25,444 nt of DNA from an uncultured Oscillospiraceae bacterium (GCA_910587785.1 CAJUOA010000041.1:1-25444); one strand, 5' to 3'. Counted from the first letter of the stretch, positions 1-8,307 are shown. The notes: generated by a model not told the origin, from the sequence alone. Program-made: numbers and translations.

Positions 1-117
1 TTGTCCGTACAAAAAGTCACCGGGGACGGGGGCGAGGAGCCCCGGGCCTTCGACGAAGATGGCAGATATTCGGAAGAAAGGACCGCTAACGAGAAAAACC
101 TCAAAGAAAGGACCCCT

Positions 118-2271
118 ATGGAATCAATCATCAAACTCCTGGCCCAAGAACTGGACCAAACCGAAGACCACGTAAAAAACGTCATCACCCTCCTGGACGA
201 GGGCAACACCATTCCCTTCATCGCCCGTTACCGTAAAGAACTCCACGGCTCCATGGACGACACCGCCCTGCGAACCCTGGAGGAGCGCCTGCAATACCTG
301 CGCAATTTAGAGAAACGCCGCGAGGAAGTAAAAACCGCCATCGACGCCCAGGACAAACTCACGGCGGAGCTCTCCGCCGCCATCGACGCCGCGGTGACCC
401 TCGCCGAGGTGGAGGACCTCTACCGCCCCTATAAGCAAAAGCGCCGCACCCGCGCCACCGCCGCCCGTGAAAAGGGCCTCGAGCCCCTCGCCGCCCTCCT
501 CTTCGCCCAGTCCCCGGACTGCCCCGCCCCCCTCGAGGCCGCCGCCGGATACATCGACCCGGAAAAGGGCGTGGAGACCGCCGAAGACGCCCTGCAAGGT
601 GCCAGCGACATCATCGCCGAGGACATCTCCGACGATGCCGCCGTCCGCAAGACCCTCCGGGAATTCATGCTCCGCCAGAGCGTCCTGGAGACCTCCGCCG
701 CCAAGGACGAGGACAGCGTCTACCGCCTCTACTACGACTTCCACCAGAATGTCGGAAAAGTCCAGGGCCACCAGGTACTCGCCATCAATCGCGGGGAGCG
801 CGAGGAATTCCTGAAAGTCAGCGTCGCCACCGACCGGGATGCCGCCCTGGTCCTCCTCCGCCGCGCCGTGGTGCGCCCCGGCTCCAAGGCCATGGATTTC
901 GTCAAGTCCGCCGCCGAAGACGCCTACGACCGCCTCCTCTACCCCTCCCTGGAGCGCGAGATTCGCAGCACCCTCACCGACGAGGCCAGCGAGGGCGCGA
1001 TCCACAACTTCGCCCTGAACCTCCGCCCCCTCCTCATGCAGCCCCCGGTGAAGGGACACGTCACCATGGGCCTGGACCCCGGCTACCGCATGGGCTGTAA
1101 AGTCGCAGTGGTAGACGGCACCGGCAAGGTCCTGGACACCACCGTCGTCTACCCCACCCACGGCGAACGCCAAAAAGCCGCCTGCATCAAAGAGCTCCTC
1201 GCCCTCATCCGCCGCCACGGCGTCACCCACATCGCCATCGGCAACGGCACCGCCTCCCGGGAGACCGAACAGATGACCGTGGAGCTCATCCGGGAGGCCG
1301 GCGGCGGCGTCAGCTACATGATCGTCAGCGAGGCCGGGGCCTCCGTCTACTCCGCCTCCAAATTAGCGGCGGAGGAATTCCCTGAGTACGACGTGAACCT
1401 GCGCTCCGCCGTCTCCATCGCCCGCCGCCTCCAGGACCCCTTGGCCGAGCTGGTGAAGATCGACCCCAAGGCCATCGGCGTCGGCCAATACCAGCACGAC
1501 ATGCCCCCAAAGCGCCTGGACGAGGCCCTGGGCGGCGTCGTGGAGGACTGCGTCAACTCCGTCGGCGTAGACGTAAACACCGCCTCCCCATCGCTCCTCC
1601 AGCGAGTGGCCGGGCTTAACGCCGCCACGGCAAAAAACGTAGTAAAATATCGGGAGGAGAACGGCATGTTCACCTCCCGGAAGCAGATATTGAAGGTCCC
1701 CAAGCTGGGACCAAAGGCCTTCGAGCAGTGCGCTGGTTTCCTCCGGGTCCCGGAGAGCAAGACCGCCCTGGACAACACCGCCGTCCACCCGGAGAGCTAC
1801 GCCGCCGCGGAAAAGCTCCTCGCCCTCACCGGCCACGCCATGGCCGACGTGACCGCAGGCAGGCTGGGCGACCTGGACGCCCGCATCCGCGATGCCGGGG
1901 CGGAGGCTTTGGCGGAACAGTGCGGCGTAGGCGTCCCCACCCTGCTGGACGTGGCCAAGGAGCTCCAAAAGCCGGGCCGCGACCCCCGTGACGAGCTCCC
2001 GCCCCCCATCCTCCGCACCGACGTGCTGGACCTGAAGGACCTCAAGCCCGGCATGGTCCTCACCGGCACGGTGCGCAACGTCATCGACTTCGGCGTCTTC
2101 GTGGACATCGGCGTCCACCAGGACGGCCTGGTCCACATCTCCCAGATCTGCGACAAGTACCTCAAGCACCCCTCCGAGGCCGTGAGCGTGGGGGACATCG
2201 TCAAAGTGGTGGTCCTGGAGGTGGACGAGAAGAAAAAGCGCATCTCCCTCTCCATGCGGCAGGCCCATTAA
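118..2271 (+). CDS. tex: Tex family S1 RNA-binding transcription accessory protein
   Basis: This encodes a 717-residue Tex/YhgF protein, a cytoplasmic nucleic-acid-binding factor linked to transcription. The order of parts is typical: an N-terminal helical region, an RNase H-like (YqgF) domain beginning near residue 318 with GLDPGYRMG, a helix-hairpin-helix region around residues 487-544, and a C-terminal S1 domain at about residues 642-714 (GTVRNVIDFGVFVDIG, ending ISLSMRQAH). Length is normal for the family. The frame is open from base 1, but the ATG at 118 is the likely start: it follows AAAGAAAGGA and the next residues (MESIIKLLAQEL) match the usual Tex N-terminus, whereas the preceding 39 codons are low-complexity. 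It converges on the GH2 gene and their stop codons overlap, so no separate terminator lies between them. Identification is secure; the exact role of Tex is poorly understood in general. Confidence 0.95.
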   Translation: MESIIKLLAQELDQTEDHVKNVITLLDEGNTIPFIARYRKELHGSMDDTALRTLEERLQYLRNLEKRREEVKTAIDAQDKLTAELSAAIDAAVTLAEVEDLYRPYKQKRRTRATAAREKGLEPLAALLFAQSPDCPAPLEAAAGYIDPEKGVETAEDALQGASDIIAEDISDDAAVRKTLREFMLRQSVLETSAAKDEDSVYRLYYDFHQNVGKVQGHQVLAINRGEREEFLKVSVATDRDAALVLLRRAVVRPGSKAMDFVKSAAEDAYDRLLYPSLEREIRSTLTDEASEGAIHNFALNLRPLLMQPPVKGHVTMGLDPGYRMGCKVAVVDGTGKVLDTTVVYPTHGERQKAACIKELLALIRRHGVTHIAIGNGTASRETEQMTVELIREAGGGVSYMIVSEAGASVYSASKLAAEEFPEYDVNLRSAVSIARRLQDPLAELVKIDPKAIGVGQYQHDMPPKRLDEALGGVVEDCVNSVGVDVNTASPSLLQRVAGLNAATAKNVVKYREENGMFTSRKQILKVPKLGPKAFEQCAGFLRVPESKTALDNTAVHPESYAAAEKLLALTGHAMADVTAGRLGDLDARIRDAGAEALAEQCGVGVPTLLDVAKELQKPGRDPRDELPPPILRTDVLDLKDLKPGMVLTGTVRNVIDFGVFVDIGVHQDGLVHISQICDKYLKHPSEAVSVGDIVKVVVLEVDEKKKRISLSMRQAH

Positions 2272-3917
2272 GTGCAGGCGTCCTCCAGGGCGTCCCGCAG
2301 CCGCTTTGCCAATTCCCGCATGGCGCGGGCATCCACCTTGCAGACCTCCCGGTCATAGGTATAGAGCCCGTTGGTCTCCCCCTCCACGTCGCTGAGCTGG
2401 GTGTAGACGCACCCGCTCAGGCCGTTGGGGATGGAGGGGAGCACCATGTCCCGGTAGAGCGCCTGGATACGCTCCATCAGAGCTTCTTCTGTGTCTGCCG
2501 TGCCGTAGCCGTAATTCTTCCGATCCGCCGTATGCCCCGCGATCCGCCGGGAGAAGCCCCCGCACTCGCTGATGAGGAGCACCTGCCCGGCCCGGGGCGG
2601 CGGCAGGACCTGGGTGCGGAAATAGAGGTGCTCGCTCTGTATGTCGCTCTCCCGTTGGGCGAACCAGCCGGAGGTGCTGACATAAAACCTCGACGGGTCC
2701 TCCGCCTTGCAGGCCCGGAAGATACGGTCGGAATCGTACTGCCCCCAGCCCTCGTTGAAGATGGTGCAGCCCACGATACAGGGGTGGTTGTAGAGATGCC
2801 TCTGAGTCCCAAGGCAGTGGGCCTCGAAAAATGTTCTGCGCGCCGGACTGCCGGGGAGGCGGTCCGGCCGCTTTTTCGTGAGCACATTGGGGATGGCTGT
2901 GTCCAGAAGCCAGTTGTAGCCGCCAGAGTTCACCATATCCTGGAGAACCAGCATTCCAAGGCGGTCACAGGCGTAGTAGAACGCCTCCGGCTCGATCTTC
3001 ACATGCTTGCGCAGGGTGTTGAAGCCCAGCTCCTTCATGCGCAGGATGTCCCGCTCGTACGCCTCCGGGGCGCTGGGGAGGAAGAGCCCGTCCGGGAAAT
3101 ATCCCTGGTCCAGCACGGCGTGGAGAAAGACGGGCCTGCCGTTGAGACAGATGCGCAGCCGCCCGCCCCGCTCCTCCCGGGTGACGGTGCGCAGGGCAAA
3201 ATAGCTCTCCACCCGGTCGGTCTCCGTGGTGACGGTGAAGCGGTAGAGATACGGGTCCTCCGGCGACCAGAGCCGGGGGGCGGGGATGTCGATGCGCAGG
3301 CTTTTCTCTTTGGAGCGGACCGTCACTGTACGGCCATTTCCCAGAGGAATGTCCACCGTGTACTCCACCCCGCCGCAGTCCGTCTCCAGGGTCACTCCGG
3401 CGAGGTCCGGCGTCATGCGCAGGGACGCTACCGCGCCCCGCTCCGGCACCGCCTCCAGCCACACCGCCTGCCAGATGCCGGACACCGGCGTGTACCACAT
3501 GCCGTGGGGCCGCTTGTGCTGTTTGCCGTAGGGATACTTATGGGAGAGAGTGTCCGTGGCCGTCACAGTCAGGCGGTTTTCGCCCTTGCGGAGGGCGCTG
3601 GTGATGTCCGCGGAGAAGGGCAGGTAGCCCCCCTCGTGGCGGACCGCCGGGACGCCGTTCAGCCAGACCTCCGCCGCCTGGTCTACGGCCCCGAAGTGGA
3701 CCAGGAGCCGGTGCTTCGGGGGAAGGAAGTCCTCCGGCAGAGTGAAATGTGTCTCGTAGTGCAGGACATCCCCCACACGGCCGGAATACCCGGACAGCGC
3801 CGACTGGGGCGGCCAGGGGACCCGGATGGGACGGCCCTCCAGGGTCCAGCCGTCCGAGAGGGGAAGAAACGACGCCCGCTGCAGCTGCGGGCGGGGGCAG
3901 CAGGCCTCCCAGTTCAT
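2268..3917 (-). CDS. Glycoside hydrolase family 2 protein (beta-galactosidase/beta-glucuronidase type)
   Basis: This 549-residue protein has the GH2 layout: an N-terminal jelly-roll sugar-binding domain (about residues 1-165, with VWLNGVPAVRHEGGYLPF), an immunoglobulin-like domain (about 170-250) and a TIM-barrel catalytic domain. The presumed acid/base is Glu389 in FNEGWGQ and the presumed nucleophile is Glu451 in LLISECGGFS; both are in the standard GH2 positions. There is no signal peptide, so it probably acts in the cytoplasm on imported glycosides. It is short for the clan (often 600-1000 residues) because it has no accessory C-terminal domains. The start ATG overlaps the stop of the upstream methyltransferase gene (ATGA), indicating translational coupling. 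The exact substrate cannot be read from the sequence; GH2 subfamilies cover galactosides, glucuronides, mannosides and arabinosides. Confidence 0.9.
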   Translation of the reverse strand: MNWEACCPRPQLQRASFLPLSDGWTLEGRPIRVPWPPQSALSGYSGRVGDVLHYETHFTLPEDFLPPKHRLLVHFGAVDQAAEVWLNGVPAVRHEGGYLPFSADITSALRKGENRLTVTATDTLSHKYPYGKQHKRPHGMWYTPVSGIWQAVWLEAVPERGAVASLRMTPDLAGVTLETDCGGVEYTVDIPLGNGRTVTVRSKEKSLRIDIPAPRLWSPEDPYLYRFTVTTETDRVESYFALRTVTREERGGRLRICLNGRPVFLHAVLDQGYFPDGLFLPSAPEAYERDILRMKELGFNTLRKHVKIEPEAFYYACDRLGMLVLQDMVNSGGYNWLLDTAIPNVLTKKRPDRLPGSPARRTFFEAHCLGTQRHLYNHPCIVGCTIFNEGWGQYDSDRIFRACKAEDPSRFYVSTSGWFAQRESDIQSEHLYFRTQVLPPPRAGQVLLISECGGFSRRIAGHTADRKNYGYGTADTEEALMERIQALYRDMVLPSIPNGLSGCVYTQLSDVEGETNGLYTYDREVCKVDARAMRELAKRLRDALEDACT

Positions 3918-4504
3918 ACGCCGGGCCTCCCGGCCTTCCAGTACTGGGCCCGGAAACCGTAAGTGCCGTCAAACAGATACTGGTCAACGGTCATGCCGTT
4001 TTTCCCGCACAGCGCGGCAAACCGCTCCTTGGGCTCCTCCTTGTCCAGGGACTGGTAGTAGAAACCGCCTCCGGGCTTAACGAAGGAAAACGCCTTCTTC
4101 AAAATGTTCTCATAGAGGCCGCTCTCCAAACGGGTGGACCCCACCATGGTCACGATGTCGAACCGCTCCGCCAGGTCCAGGCCCATCACGTCCGAGCAGA
4201 GAATTTCCACGGAGTTGGGATTTCCCTCGTTCTCCAGGCCCTCTCGCAGCTGACGGCAGGAAACCTCGTCGACATCAATGCTGGTCAGACTGCCGCCCCG
4301 GAGCTGGTAGGAGAGGTACCGGTCCCAGTATCCCGCGCCGATGCCGATGTTGCAGATGCGGACATATTCCGGGAGGGGGAAGTGTTCCTCGAAAAATCTG
4401 GCAAACATATACTCCAGGTATTTGTTTTGCACCGACAGGTTCCATGGCCCGGCCTCGGGGCCCCAGCACGCGCCGTAAGCCCGCAATAAAAATGCCTGCT
4501 CCAT
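3914..4504 (-). CDS. Class I SAM-dependent methyltransferase
   Basis: This is a 196-residue Rossmann-type methyltransferase. The SAM-binding glycine motif is at residues 49-60 (RICNIGIGAGYW), followed by an acidic strand end (LTSIDVDEVS) that should hold the SAM ribose, and a later LAERFDIVTMVGST and FVKPGGGFYY, all typical of class I enzymes. The ATG at 4504 is chosen because AAGAAGGAGGT lies just upstream; the frame stays open further upstream but that part runs into the promoter. Its stop overlaps the start of the GH2 gene by 4 bases, so the two form an operon. What it methylates is unknown; small molecules or protein are both possible. The pairing with a GH2 glycosidase hints at metabolism of a glycosylated compound but is only circumstantial. 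Confidence 0.8.
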   Translation of the reverse strand: MEQAFLLRAYGACWGPEAGPWNLSVQNKYLEYMFARFFEEHFPLPEYVRICNIGIGAGYWDRYLSYQLRGGSLTSIDVDEVSCRQLREGLENEGNPNSVEILCSDVMGLDLAERFDIVTMVGSTRLESGLYENILKKAFSFVKPGGGFYYQSLDKEEPKERFAALCGKNGMTVDQYLFDGTYGFRAQYWKAGRPGV

Positions 4505-4534
4505 AGCGGGACCTCCTTCTTCTTGATGGTCCAA

Positions 4535-4563
4535 AGTATACCAGAAGCACAGATAAAAGGCAA
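4535..4563 (-). promoter_or_regulatory. Sigma-A-type promoter of the methyltransferase-GH2 operon
   Basis: Read on the minus strand, TTGCCT (4563-4558) is followed by exactly 17 bases and TATACT (4540-4535), with TGG just before it giving an extended -10. It lies about 30 bases upstream of the ribosome binding site AAGGAGGT and the ATG at 4504. Spacing and both boxes fit a housekeeping promoter. Confidence 0.7.
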
Positions 4564-4576
4564 GGGCGAGTATTGC

Positions 4577-4613
4577 AAAGGGAAGGACAGGGCGCGGCCC
4601 TGTCCTTCCCTTT
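4577..4613 (-). terminator. Intrinsic terminator, end of the two-component operon (bidirectional hairpin)
   Basis: A perfect 17-bp stem (4577-4593 pairing with 4597-4613, three-base loop) with an A-rich left edge and T-rich right edge. On the minus strand it follows directly after the stop codon of the 302-residue protein gene (4615-4617), so the stem begins within two bases of that stop. It separates that operon from the methyltransferase promoter. Its symmetric A/T flanks mean it could also stop plus-strand transcripts. Confidence 0.85.
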
Positions 4614-4614
4614 T

Positions 4615-5523
4615 TCACAAGACCGCTCCGCCGCCCCAGACCTGGGCCCTGGTGAGCGCAAGGATGGTCTCGGTGGGGACCCCTGCGATCTCACTGCCGA
4701 AGATGTCCAGCAGTCCCCCGCCGTCCAGCATGGAGGCGAGCCGGGACTTTGCAAGCCCGGACGCGGCCCAGTCGGAGGCCTGGAGCTGCCGCTGAATCTG
4801 CCCCTCCACCAGGAGCTTCATAAATTCGGCGTGGCGGGCCATGCGGAGGTCCCACCAGCTCAGTTCGCCGTCGGTTCCGCTCCGGGAGAAGGTGAGCCCG
4901 CCGCCTCCGCTGGAGGAGCAGGCGTTGCAGATGTTCCCGTCCTCGCCGATGGCCACCGCCTGGGACATATCCCAGGTGCTCCCGGGCAGGATGGCCTCGT
5001 TGCGGGCGGCGTCGAAGGCGAACCAGGTGTCGATCTTCGCAAAGATCTCCTGGGCGTAGGCCGGGTCCCGCTCCATGCGCTCCTGCACCTTGGGATGGAT
5101 GACCACGGCCTTGCTCCCGGGCGGGACCCGGCCCAGGGCGTGGATCTCCTTGGGCGCGGTGAACCGGCCGTCAATGGAGCCGTAGAAGGGGTTGGAGCCG
5201 GTGGGCTGCCAGTTCTCCAGGGTCTTCTTGGCCTCGTCTCCGTCCTGGTAGAGGAGATAGTGGGGGTAGTCGTTCCGGGTGCGCCAATAGCCGCTGCTGG
5301 CGTCAAAGACGTGGTAGTGGATGTTGGGGTACTTGGTTTTCAGCATGGCCTCCAGGGAGGGGGCCTCCGCCGCCTGAACGGCCCCCGCCTGCCGCTGGCC
5401 TGCGGCCCGTGCCGCCATGTCCAGGAAGCCGATGCCCTGCCTGCCCGCCGGCACAGCGCCGCGGGGCCTGGCGAGGGCGTTGTATGGGGCCGCTCCATAA
5501 CCAGGATGGATTGTATTGCTCAA
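4615..5523 (-). CDS. Uncharacterised protein, DUF6033-like, paralogue of its upstream neighbour
   Basis: A 302-residue protein of unknown function and the last gene of the response regulator-kinase operon. It starts with a TTG codon at 5523, preceded by AAGGAAAGGG and 6 bases after the stop of the upstream gene. The start is supported by its match to the neighbour: both begin MS-x-TI-x-P-x-YG and reach a shared F-x-DMAARA motif near residues 34-40. The central regions also align loosely (VVI-P, E-M, DP, K-I, WF/YFF, then EDG followed by a glycine-rich stretch; here SSSGGGGLTF). No signal peptide or membrane segment is seen. I believe the family is close to DUF6033 of Firmicutes, but that name is from memory. 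Function is unknown; position suggests its expression is tied to the sensor kinase. Confidence 0.7.
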   Translation of the reverse strand: MSNTIHPGYGAAPYNALARPRGAVPAGRQGIGFLDMAARAAGQRQAGAVQAAEAPSLEAMLKTKYPNIHYHVFDASSGYWRTRNDYPHYLLYQDGDEAKKTLENWQPTGSNPFYGSIDGRFTAPKEIHALGRVPPGSKAVVIHPKVQERMERDPAYAQEIFAKIDTWFAFDAARNEAILPGSTWDMSQAVAIGEDGNICNACSSSGGGGLTFSRSGTDGELSWWDLRMARHAEFMKLLVEGQIQRQLQASDWAASGLAKSRLASMLDGGGLLDIFGSEIAGVPTETILALTRAQVWGGGAVL

Positions 5524-5529
5524 AATTTG

Positions 5530-6126
5530 TCACCCTTTCCTTACAAATCGCAGATCACGGATGTTGAACGTAGCTCTTTCCAGCGCCGCTGCGGTCTGCT
5601 CCAGATACAGCCGCTGCTGTTCCGCTTGTTTCTCGGCCTTCTCCCGGTTGATCCGGTTGACCTCGGCCACGCGCTCGGGGCTGTCCCCGCCGCCGCAGAT
5701 GTAGGTGACCGTGCCGTCCTCGTGGATCACCACGCCGCAGGGCTCGAAGGTCAGCCCGACGGAGGCCGCCCAGGCCGTGCCCTTTGGGATCACATCGGTG
5801 AAAAAATAGGATATTTTCTGCTCATAGCAGGCCGCTTTTTGGGGGTCGGACACCATTTCCTCAAAGATATTCGGCGCGATCACGATGTCGTTTCCCCTCA
5901 TGCGCTTCCCGGCGGCCTCCAGACTCGCCCGGTCCTTTCCGACGCTCTGGACCGTTACAGGGCCGAACCGCTTTTCCAGATATTTTTTGTAGGCGTCTGC
6001 CTTGCTGGCCCGCGCCGCCATGTCCCCAAAACTGGTGGACTGTATGCCCGTTGGCTTTGCCCCGCTGGTTTTTGCGGGGACGCCGAATGTCCTCGGCCCA
6101 TAGCTGGGCAGAATGGTACCGCTCAT
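5530..6126 (-). CDS. Uncharacterised protein, DUF6033-like, with conserved N-terminal motif
   Basis: A 198-residue protein whose ATG overlaps the stop of the histidine kinase gene (ATGA), with AGGAGAGGAG upstream. The N-terminus MSGTILPSYG and the later FGDMAARASK match the pattern of the downstream 302-residue paralogue. A middle block (NDIVIAPNIFEEMVSDPQ, later YEQKISYFFTDV and IHEDGTVTYICGGGDS) is shared in outline. The C-terminal third (about residues 150-190) is rich in Glu, Lys, Gln and Ala and probably forms a helix or coiled coil. There is no signal peptide. Function is unknown; being translationally coupled to a sensor kinase it may be an output, a partner or a modulator of that system. 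Confidence 0.7.
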   Translation of the reverse strand: MSGTILPSYGPRTFGVPAKTSGAKPTGIQSTSFGDMAARASKADAYKKYLEKRFGPVTVQSVGKDRASLEAAGKRMRGNDIVIAPNIFEEMVSDPQKAACYEQKISYFFTDVIPKGTAWAASVGLTFEPCGVVIHEDGTVTYICGGGDSPERVAEVNRINREKAEKQAEQQRLYLEQTAAALERATFNIRDLRFVRKG

Positions 6127-7499
6127 AAACTGCTCCTCTCCTGTAATAGAACTGCTGCGGAAAATTCCTGCCGGCCGGCCCTCAGCTCCAATTCTCCCGT
6201 ATACTTCTCCGCCTCCCGGCGCACGCTGGCGAGGCCGATGCCGTGCATGGGGGCGTCCTCCTGCTTCGTGGTGACTGGCAGGCCGTCCGGTCCGAAGACC
6301 ACCTCTCCCGGGGAGGAATTTTTCACCTCAATGAGAAAAAATCTTCCTTTTCGCGTCCCCGTCAGCGTGATATAGCGCTCCCCCTGGACCTTCTCGCAGG
6401 CCTCCAGCGCGTTTTGCAGCAGGTTCTGGAGGATGATCCCCACGTCAAAGGCGTCGTAGGCCTCCGGGTCCGGGTAGTGGAAGTCCACCTGGAGGCGGAT
6501 GCCCAGCCCGGCGCTCCGCCGCCGGACGCCGCCCACGATCACATCCGTGACCGGGTTGCCCGTCTGGAGCTCCAGGGCGAAGCCGCTGATACTCCCGTCC
6601 ATCCGGGCGATGTAGTCCTCCAGGCAGGCGTACTCGCCGCTCCGGACCAGCCCCTGGATGTTGGTCAGATGCCCCCGCATCTCGTGCTTCATCTCGCGGA
6701 CGCGGGCATAGAACTGTTCCGCCTCGCGAATGCGCGAGCGGATGGCCTGGGCCTGCTGGTACGCCGCGCAGAGGGCGGCCTGCTCCTCCAGCAGGGCCGC
6801 CATGCCCTGCTGGAAGACGATGGTCAGATACGCCCCTCCGCAGAACAGCAGCGCCAGCACCGGCACCACCGCCAAAAACGCCGGATGCCGCTCGTAGAGC
6901 TGGAGCAGGACGCCGTCCTTGAACTCGATCAGCAGCCGGGAGATCACCTGCCCGAACAGCACGCCCGCCGTGGGCACCAGGGCGAGATAGCACAGCTCCC
7001 GCCGGTGGAGGGAGAGCCTCCGCTTCTGGAGCTGACGCCGGAGGGCGTACAGCATCGCGGCGAAGAGGGCGGCGTGGGACAGCAGGAACAGCGTCACCAG
7101 GGCGGCGGCGCGGAGAAAGACCGCCTCCAGGGGCTCCACAGGGAGGGGCAGGGACCGCTCCAGGACGAAGTACAGGCTCTCCACCATCAGGCCGCTGGAG
7201 ATGCGGGCGTTGAAATAGAGGAGCGTCAGGAGGAGCACCCAGGGGCGCTCCAGGTTGAGCGCTTTCGATACCGCCAACAGCATCCCCGTCAGGAGCAGGC
7301 CAGAGGCCCCCTGGGGAAGCGCTGTGTGATTGCAAACCAGCTCCAAAACGAGGTAGGCGGAGAAGAGGAGGAGCAGTTTGCCCGCCCTGCGCCCCCGGGG
7401 GAGGAAGGGACGGAAAAAGGCCGTGAGCAGACCGGCGTACAGCAGTTCCGCGGCAATGGCGAACGCCTGGTTGAACATCCGGAATCCTGCCTCGCTCAT
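6123..7499 (-). CDS. Membrane sensor histidine kinase, GHKL (AgrC/ComD-like) type
   Basis: A 458-residue kinase. Residues 1 to about 230 contain roughly six hydrophobic segments with no large extracellular domain, as in peptide-sensing AgrC-like kinases. A linker helix (about 232-270) leads to the phospho-acceptor region with His272 in EMKHEMRGHL. The ATPase domain follows, with the N box ILQNLLQNALEACE (Asn359/Asn363) and the glycine-rich HGIGLASVR at 419-427. The gene overlaps the response regulator upstream and the 198-residue protein downstream by 4 bases each (ATGA), so all are one operon. No AgrB-type protease or AgrD-type peptide gene was found nearby, so the signal is unknown. Confidence 0.9.
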   Translation of the reverse strand: MSEAGFRMFNQAFAIAAELLYAGLLTAFFRPFLPRGRRAGKLLLLFSAYLVLELVCNHTALPQGASGLLLTGMLLAVSKALNLERPWVLLLTLLYFNARISSGLMVESLYFVLERSLPLPVEPLEAVFLRAAALVTLFLLSHAALFAAMLYALRRQLQKRRLSLHRRELCYLALVPTAGVLFGQVISRLLIEFKDGVLLQLYERHPAFLAVVPVLALLFCGGAYLTIVFQQGMAALLEEQAALCAAYQQAQAIRSRIREAEQFYARVREMKHEMRGHLTNIQGLVRSGEYACLEDYIARMDGSISGFALELQTGNPVTDVIVGGVRRRSAGLGIRLQVDFHYPDPEAYDAFDVGIILQNLLQNALEACEKVQGERYITLTGTRKGRFFLIEVKNSSPGEVVFGPDGLPVTTKQEDAPMHGIGLASVRREAEKYTGELELRAGRQEFSAAVLLQERSSL

Positions 7500-8215
7500 T
7501 GTCCGTCCCCCCTTTTCAGAAAGCGGAGGTGGGCCTTTACGAAGTCCTGGTACTTGTACTTGGAGATCAGGAGCTTCTCCCCGCTGGTCAGCCGCAGTTC
7601 GGTCCTGCTGTACCCCTCCACGCAGGCGAGGTTCACGAGATACCCCTTGTGGACGCGGCAGAACCGGTCCCCCAGCTCCGCCTCCAGATCCCGAAGCTTT
7701 GCGTAGCAGGAGAACTCCCCGTCCTTCAGGTGCAGCACCACCTTGTGGTCACTGCTCTCAATGTAGCAGATGCGCTCCAGCGGCACGGTCCGGCTGATCC
7801 CCGCCGACCGGAGGGTCAGGGCCCGGAGGGGCGTCTCCCGGGCGGCTTCGATCTGTCCGGCCGCCCGGGCAAAGACCTGGGCGAACTTCTCCTCATCCAC
7901 CGGCTTGAGCAGGTACTGGAACGCCCCCACGTCAAAGGCGTCGAACACATACCGCTCGTAGCCGGTGACGAAGACGATGACCGGCTGGGAGGCGGAAAGG
8001 TCCTCCCGTATCCTCCGGGCCAAGGCCATCCCGTCCGGCCCAGAGGCGTCCAGGGCGATGTCCAGAAAGAGCAGGTCAAAATCCCGGCGGTCCGCGAGGA
8101 ACGCTCCGGCGGAGGCGTACGCCGTGATCTCGCAGGGGCGGTCCTGCGCCCGGATCAGGGAGGCGAGGCCGGCGCGGGTCCGGGGTTCGTCGTCGCAGAT
8201 GGCTATTTTTAACAT
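7496..8215 (-). CDS. LytTR-family response regulator
   Basis: A 239-residue two-domain regulator. The receiver domain (residues 1-120) has the acidic pair Asp8/Asp9 in ICDDEP, the phosphorylation site Asp52 in LLFLDIALD, Thr84 in FVTGYE and Lys104 in LLKPVDE. The C-terminal LytTR DNA-binding domain (about residues 135-235) includes ICYIESSDHKVVLHL, FCRVHKGYLVNL and a basic end (KYKYQDFVKAHLRFLKR). It is the first gene of the operon, with GGGGGA upstream of its ATG, and the kinase gene overlaps its 3' end. Such pairs usually control secretion, competence, bacteriocin or quorum-type traits. A 13-bp direct repeat upstream suggests it regulates its own operon. Confidence 0.92.
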   Translation of the reverse strand: MLKIAICDDEPRTRAGLASLIRAQDRPCEITAYASAGAFLADRRDFDLLFLDIALDASGPDGMALARRIREDLSASQPVIVFVTGYERYVFDAFDVGAFQYLLKPVDEEKFAQVFARAAGQIEAARETPLRALTLRSAGISRTVPLERICYIESSDHKVVLHLKDGEFSCYAKLRDLEAELGDRFCRVHKGYLVNLACVEGYSRTELRLTSGEKLLISKYKYQDFVKAHLRFLKRGDGQ

Positions 8216-8235
8216 ATCGCTGTCCCCCTGTCTGT

Positions 8236-8264
8236 TTATTCGTTCAAATAGCCGTCCGGGTAAG
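8236..8264 (-). promoter_or_regulatory. Possible promoter of the response regulator operon
   Basis: On the minus strand CTTACC (8264-8259) and GAATAA (8241-8236) are separated by 17 bases, just downstream of the direct-repeat operator and about 20 bases before the response-regulator ATG. Both boxes deviate from consensus, as is common where an activator is needed. The call rests mainly on position. Confidence 0.3.
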
Positions 8265-8273
8265 AGCCTCCGG

Positions 8274-8307
8274 CGTGACTGGACGGATCGGGCCCGTGAC
8301 TGGACGG
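8274..8307. promoter_or_regulatory. Candidate LytTR operator: 13-bp direct repeat at 21-bp period
   Basis: The sequence CGTGACTGGACGG occurs exactly twice, at 8274-8286 and 8295-8307, a 21-base offset, which is two helical turns. LytTR regulators such as AgrA are known to bind two direct half-sites about 21 bp apart. The minus-strand half-site TCCAGTCACG matches the AgrA-type TACAGTTAAG at 7 of 10 positions as I recall it. It sits in the divergent gap between the LytTR gene and the PEBP gene, so it could control one or both. Confidence 0.6.

Noticed and set aside
2532..6375. Long plus-strand open frames opposite the GH2 gene (476 codons) and opposite the two small proteins (600 codons)
   Set aside because: They are antisense to well-supported genes in GC-rich DNA, lack ribosome binding sites and have low-complexity Gly/Ala/Arg/Pro-rich products. 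The same applies to antisense frames within tex, the kinase, the regulator and the recombinases.
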